From the NCBI GenBank assembly GCA_900546465.1, contig URCX01000102.1:1-7431 (forward strand): DNA of 7,431 nt. The letters run 5' to 3'. Positions 5,122 through 7,431 of this stretch are shown here, piece by piece. This DNA is from an uncultured Bacteroidota bacterium (GTDB taxonomy: Bacteria; Bacteroidota; Bacteroidia; Bacteroidales; P3). The position numbers and the translations under genes are program-made. The notes under the pieces are model-generated. The model ran no database searches, had not been told where the DNA came from, and worked only from the letters and a program-made list of their open reading frames with translations. Within the stretch, counting starts at the first letter, position 1, and every line of letters starts with the position of its first letter.

Positions 5122-6996
5122 TTAATCGATATCTTCGTAACGTAAATTTTGTATGATATATTCTTGCCTTTCGGCGGAATTGGAACCCATGAAGAAAGAA
5201 AGTACTTCGTTTACTCCGGATTCCTTATTTAATATTATGGGATCTAATCTCATGTCCTTGCCTATGAAATGACGGAACTCGTCAGAGGAAATTTCACCCA
5301 ATCCTTTGAAACGGGTAATCTCCACATTGCCCCTTAATTTTTCTGCGGCGTCATCTCGTTCTTTTTCAGTGTAACAATACATGGTTTGTTTCTTGTTTCT
5401 GACACGAAATAATGGCGTTTGCAGTATATAAACATGTCCTGCCTTAACCAAATCGGGGAAGAATTGCAAGAAAAACGTCATAAGCAACATTCTGATGTGC
5501 ATTCCGTCCACATCGGCATCGGTTGCTATCACAACGTTATTGTATCTCAAATTATCCATGTCCTCATCTATGTTGAGGGCGCTGTGCAGAAGGTTCAATT
5601 CTTCGTTCTTATATACAAATTCTTTACTCTCTCCATAGGAGTTTTTGGGCTTTCCTCTCAACGAAAACACGGCTTGAGTATTCACATCCCTGCTTTTGGT
5701 TATGGAACCCGAAGCAGAGTCGCCCTCGGTGATGAAAAGAGTGGACTCCAATCGCCTTGCGTCTTTACTATTGTAATGAACCCTGCAATCTCGCAACTTT
5801 TTATTGGTAAGGCTGACCTTTTTGGCACTTTCTTTTGCCAATTTCCTTATGTTCTGCATGCCTTTCCGTTCCTTCTCGTTGCGAATGATTTTTTGCAGAA
5901 TGGCTTCTGCCGTCTCGGAATGAATATGCAGATAATCGTCCAAGTTTCTGCGGACAATATCTCCTATGAAAGTCTTTACCGCTACGCCCTTTCCGTCCGG
6001 TTTCATATTGGTTGAGCCGAGTTTTGTCTTGGTCTGCGACTCGAAAACAGGCTCTTCAATTCTCAGACTTATGGCAGCCACCAATCCCTGCCTGATGTCG
6101 GAGGCTTCATAGTCCTTTTTGTAAAAGTCTTTCAAGACTTTCACCAATGCTTCTCTGAATCCCGAAAGGTGAGTGCCGCCCTGCGTGGTGTTTTGTCCGT
6201 TCACAAAGGAGTAATGCTCCTCCGTCAGAACTCTGTCGGAATGTGTGAACGCAAATTCAAAGCCTTCTTCACTCAGATGTATAATCGGGTACAAACCATC
6301 GGCTTCATTCATGTTGCTTGTCAGCAAATCCAATAAGCCGTTCTTGGAATAGAACTTATTTCCGTTATATACAATGGACAGACCTTTGTTAAGACAGGCG
6401 TAATGCCAAATCATCTTTTCGATGTATTCGTCAATGAAATGGTAATTACCAAATATCCTCTGGTCGTTATCCGGAATGAATTCTACACATGTACCGTTAT
6501 CCGATTTTGAAGCCTCTATCGGACGATCCTCGACGATGTTTCCCCTGCTGAATTCTGCCACTTTGGTTTTGCCGTTCCTCACCGACTGAACTTTGAAGTA
6601 AGAAGACAAGGCATTAACCGCCTTTGTACCGACACCGTTCATGCCGACTGATTTCTGAAATGCCTCCGAATCGTATTTTGCCCCCGTATTCATCTTGGAA
6701 ACACAGTCAACCACTTTCTCTAAAGGTATTCCCCGTCCGTAGTCCCGCACTCTCACAAGTTTGGTATCGAAGTTCACATCGACCTCTATACGCTTTCCGC
6801 TTCCCATTGCGAACTCATCGATGGAATTATCTATGATTTCTTTCAGCAAAACATAAATCCCGTCATCTGCAGACGCTCCATCACCCAACTTACCTATATA
6901 CATGCCGGGACGCCGGCGTATATGCTCATTCCATTCCAAAGACTTGATGTTATCCTCGGTATATTCCGTCTTATTAAAATCCTCTTCCATTGTCAT
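5122..6996 (-). CDS. parE: DNA topoisomerase IV subunit B (ParE)
   Basis: ATPase subunit of the type IIA topoisomerase that, with ParC, decatenates chromosomes and relaxes supercoils. Counting from the ATG at 6996 (624 residues), the GHKL ATPase domain shows the ATP lid and catalytic region: RRPGMYIGKLGDG (28-40), LKEIIDNSIDEF (51-62; catalytic Glu53, Mg-binding Asn57), DYGRGIP (85-91) and GMNGVGTKAVNALS (118-131). The transducer loop QTKTKLGS is at 321-328. The TOPRIM domain has FITEGDSASG (421-430; Glu424) and DADVDG (493-498; Asp493, Asp495, Asp497). The C-terminus contains RFKGLGEIS (562-570). ParE is preferred over GyrB because the opening SLEWNEHIRRRPGMYIGKLG and ADDGIYVLLKE is the Bacteroidetes ParE signature, and length is usual. 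A TTG in frame at 7003-7005 would add three residues but lies inside the -7 box, so translation must begin at the ATG at 6994-6996 or 6988-6990 (MEEDF). ParC is not in the window. Confidence 0.93.
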   Translation of the reverse strand: MTMEEDFNKTEYTEDNIKSLEWNEHIRRRPGMYIGKLGDGASADDGIYVLLKEIIDNSIDEFAMGSGKRIEVDVNFDTKLVRVRDYGRGIPLEKVVDCVSKMNTGAKYDSEAFQKSVGMNGVGTKAVNALSSYFKVQSVRNGKTKVAEFSRGNIVEDRPIEASKSDNGTCVEFIPDNDQRIFGNYHFIDEYIEKMIWHYACLNKGLSIVYNGNKFYSKNGLLDLLTSNMNEADGLYPIIHLSEEGFEFAFTHSDRVLTEEHYSFVNGQNTTQGGTHLSGFREALVKVLKDFYKKDYEASDIRQGLVAAISLRIEEPVFESQTKTKLGSTNMKPDGKGVAVKTFIGDIVRRNLDDYLHIHSETAEAILQKIIRNEKERKGMQNIRKLAKESAKKVSLTNKKLRDCRVHYNSKDARRLESTLFITEGDSASGSITKSRDVNTQAVFSLRGKPKNSYGESKEFVYKNEELNLLHSALNIDEDMDNLRYNNVVIATDADVDGMHIRMLLMTFFLQFFPDLVKAGHVYILQTPLFRVRNKKQTMYCYTEKERDDAAEKLRGNVEITRFKGLGEISSDEFRHFIGKDMRLDPIILNKESGVNEVLSFFMGSNSAERQEYIIQNLRYEDID

Positions 6997-7002
6997 AGCT
7001 TG

Positions 7003-7010
7003 CAAATGTA
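7003..7010 (-). promoter_or_regulatory. -7 box of parE, implying a leaderless or very short leader
   Basis: TACATTTG followed by C on the minus strand fits TAnnTTTG. A start 5-7 nt downstream falls at about 6996-6998, at or just before the ATG at 6994-6996 and 6-8 nt before the ATG at 6988-6990. The -33 element is poor: the only nearby TTTG (7023-7026) is 12 bp away, and the 19-bp position reads GCGG. A 10-nt A/T homopolymer (7013-7022) fills most of the spacer. Confidence 0.5.
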
Positions 7011-7045
7011 CGAAAAAAAAAACAAAAGTCCGCTTTTAGAGGTTT

Positions 7046-7431
7046 TCAATTCCCCGAGCAGCCATGGTTAAACATGCTTTTGCGTCTTTGTTCAAAGACT
7101 TTCAACTGCTTTTCGCCGAAGAACAATCGCTTTTCTATTTTATTCAAATACAACAACTCTTCCACATTTCTTTCTTCTGCATTGCAGGCAATAACATCTG
7201 AAGCCGTCAAATTGCCTTCCTTATCATGAAAAGCATAACACAATACTCCCTCAGGGTTTCTCAACAATGTATAACCGTCCATTGTCTCTGACCAAGACAT
7301 AACCTCATCTCCCTTTATTATATATGTAAGAGTTTTACCGTTAGGCTGCGTTACCGTAATAGGCAGTTGTCTTGCGGGAACGGCACAAACATGCAATGTC
7401 AGCAAAAGTCCGAAAACAAGATTAAAAACAT
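7046..7431 (-). CDS. Secreted protein resembling only the N-terminal domain of M6-type metalloproteases; 5' end cut by window edge
   Basis: The frame is open from the window edge (first full codon 7427-7429) to the TGA at 7046-7048, 127 residues visible. It opens inside a signal peptide, VFNLVFGLLLTLHVCAVPA, with probable cleavage after VPA, so only a few N-terminal residues are missing; the TTG at 7403-7405 is an internal Leu codon, not the start. The mature part contains ITVTQPNGKTLTYIIKGDE, then SWSETMDGYTLLRNPEGV and CYAFHDKEGNLTASD. This pattern (QPDG, GDE, W..T.DGYT, A..D..GNL) is what I associate with the N-terminal region of secreted Bacteroidetes M6 peptidases. No zinc motif HExxH follows: the protein ends at HGCSGN, and only 40 bp separate it from the parE promoter region. 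It is either a truncated remnant or a small protein built from this domain alone. Family similarity is from memory and moderate. Confidence 0.6.
   Translation of the reverse strand, partial: VFNLVFGLLLTLHVCAVPARQLPITVTQPNGKTLTYIIKGDEVMSWSETMDGYTLLRNPEGVLCYAFHDKEGNLTASDVIACNAEERNVEELLYLNKIEKRLFFGEKQLKVFEQRRKSMFNHGCSGN

Noticed and set aside
5419..6015. 198-codon plus-strand frame opposite parE
   Set aside because: It is the antisense shadow of the TOPRIM and transducer-coding part of parE; the sequence constraint is explained by ParE motifs.
7003..7005. TTG as the start of parE
   Set aside because: The codon lies inside the TACATTTG -7 box, upstream of where transcription should begin; two ATG codons follow within 15 bases.
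7429..7431. ATG on the minus strand at the window edge as the start of the M6-like gene
   Set aside because: It is out of frame with the coding frame, whose codons end at 7429, 7426 and so on; the true start must lie beyond the window.

Overview
The window looks like chromosomal DNA from a member of the Bacteroidota, most likely order Bacteroidales. Three things point there. The promoters fit the Bacteroidetes sigma factor pattern (TTTG, about 19 bp, TAnnTTTG). Start codons lack Shine-Dalgarno sequences and are preceded by A-rich stretches. The gene content includes a type IX secretion system (T9SS) Plug protein, a Bacteroidetes-type ParE and a membrane-anchored OmpH/Skp. Nothing resembling an insertion sequence, tRNA, rRNA or CRISPR array was seen. 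Most of the window reads as ordinary vertically inherited chromosome.

Layout from left to right. Positions 1-468 (minus) hold the N-terminal 156 residues of an OmpH/Skp-family periplasmic chaperone with its own near-consensus promoter (494-524). Positions 591-3237 (minus) hold a tight two-gene operon: an M24B Xaa-Pro aminopeptidase (PepP) followed after 7 bp by the T9SS Plug protein. A 471-bp gene-free region (3238-3708) separates this operon from a divergently transcribed secreted outer-membrane beta-barrel protein (3709-4380, plus), which has a clear promoter at 3636-3667. A strong bidirectional terminator (4401-4448) closes both the barrel gene and the convergent gene 4447-5109.

The right part is all on the minus strand. 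DNA topoisomerase IV subunit B (parE, about 5122-6990/6996) is followed after 12 bp by a small secreted protein with two calcium-loop-like DxDxDG motifs. Upstream of parE, the window edge cuts a gene (7046-7431) that encodes a signal peptide plus what looks like only the N-terminal domain of an M6-type metalloprotease.

Functionally, several products act at the cell envelope: an OMP chaperone, the Plug that gates the SprA translocon, a beta-barrel OMP and a secreted Ca-loop protein. ParE and PepP are cytoplasmic housekeeping enzymes. No convincing new multi-gene system is visible. The items most worth a second look are the parE start, where the -7 box overlaps the farthest-upstream in-frame start codon and implies a leaderless or nearly leaderless mRNA; the apparent stand-alone M6 N-terminal domain; and the Ca-loop protein apparently co-transcribed with parE.
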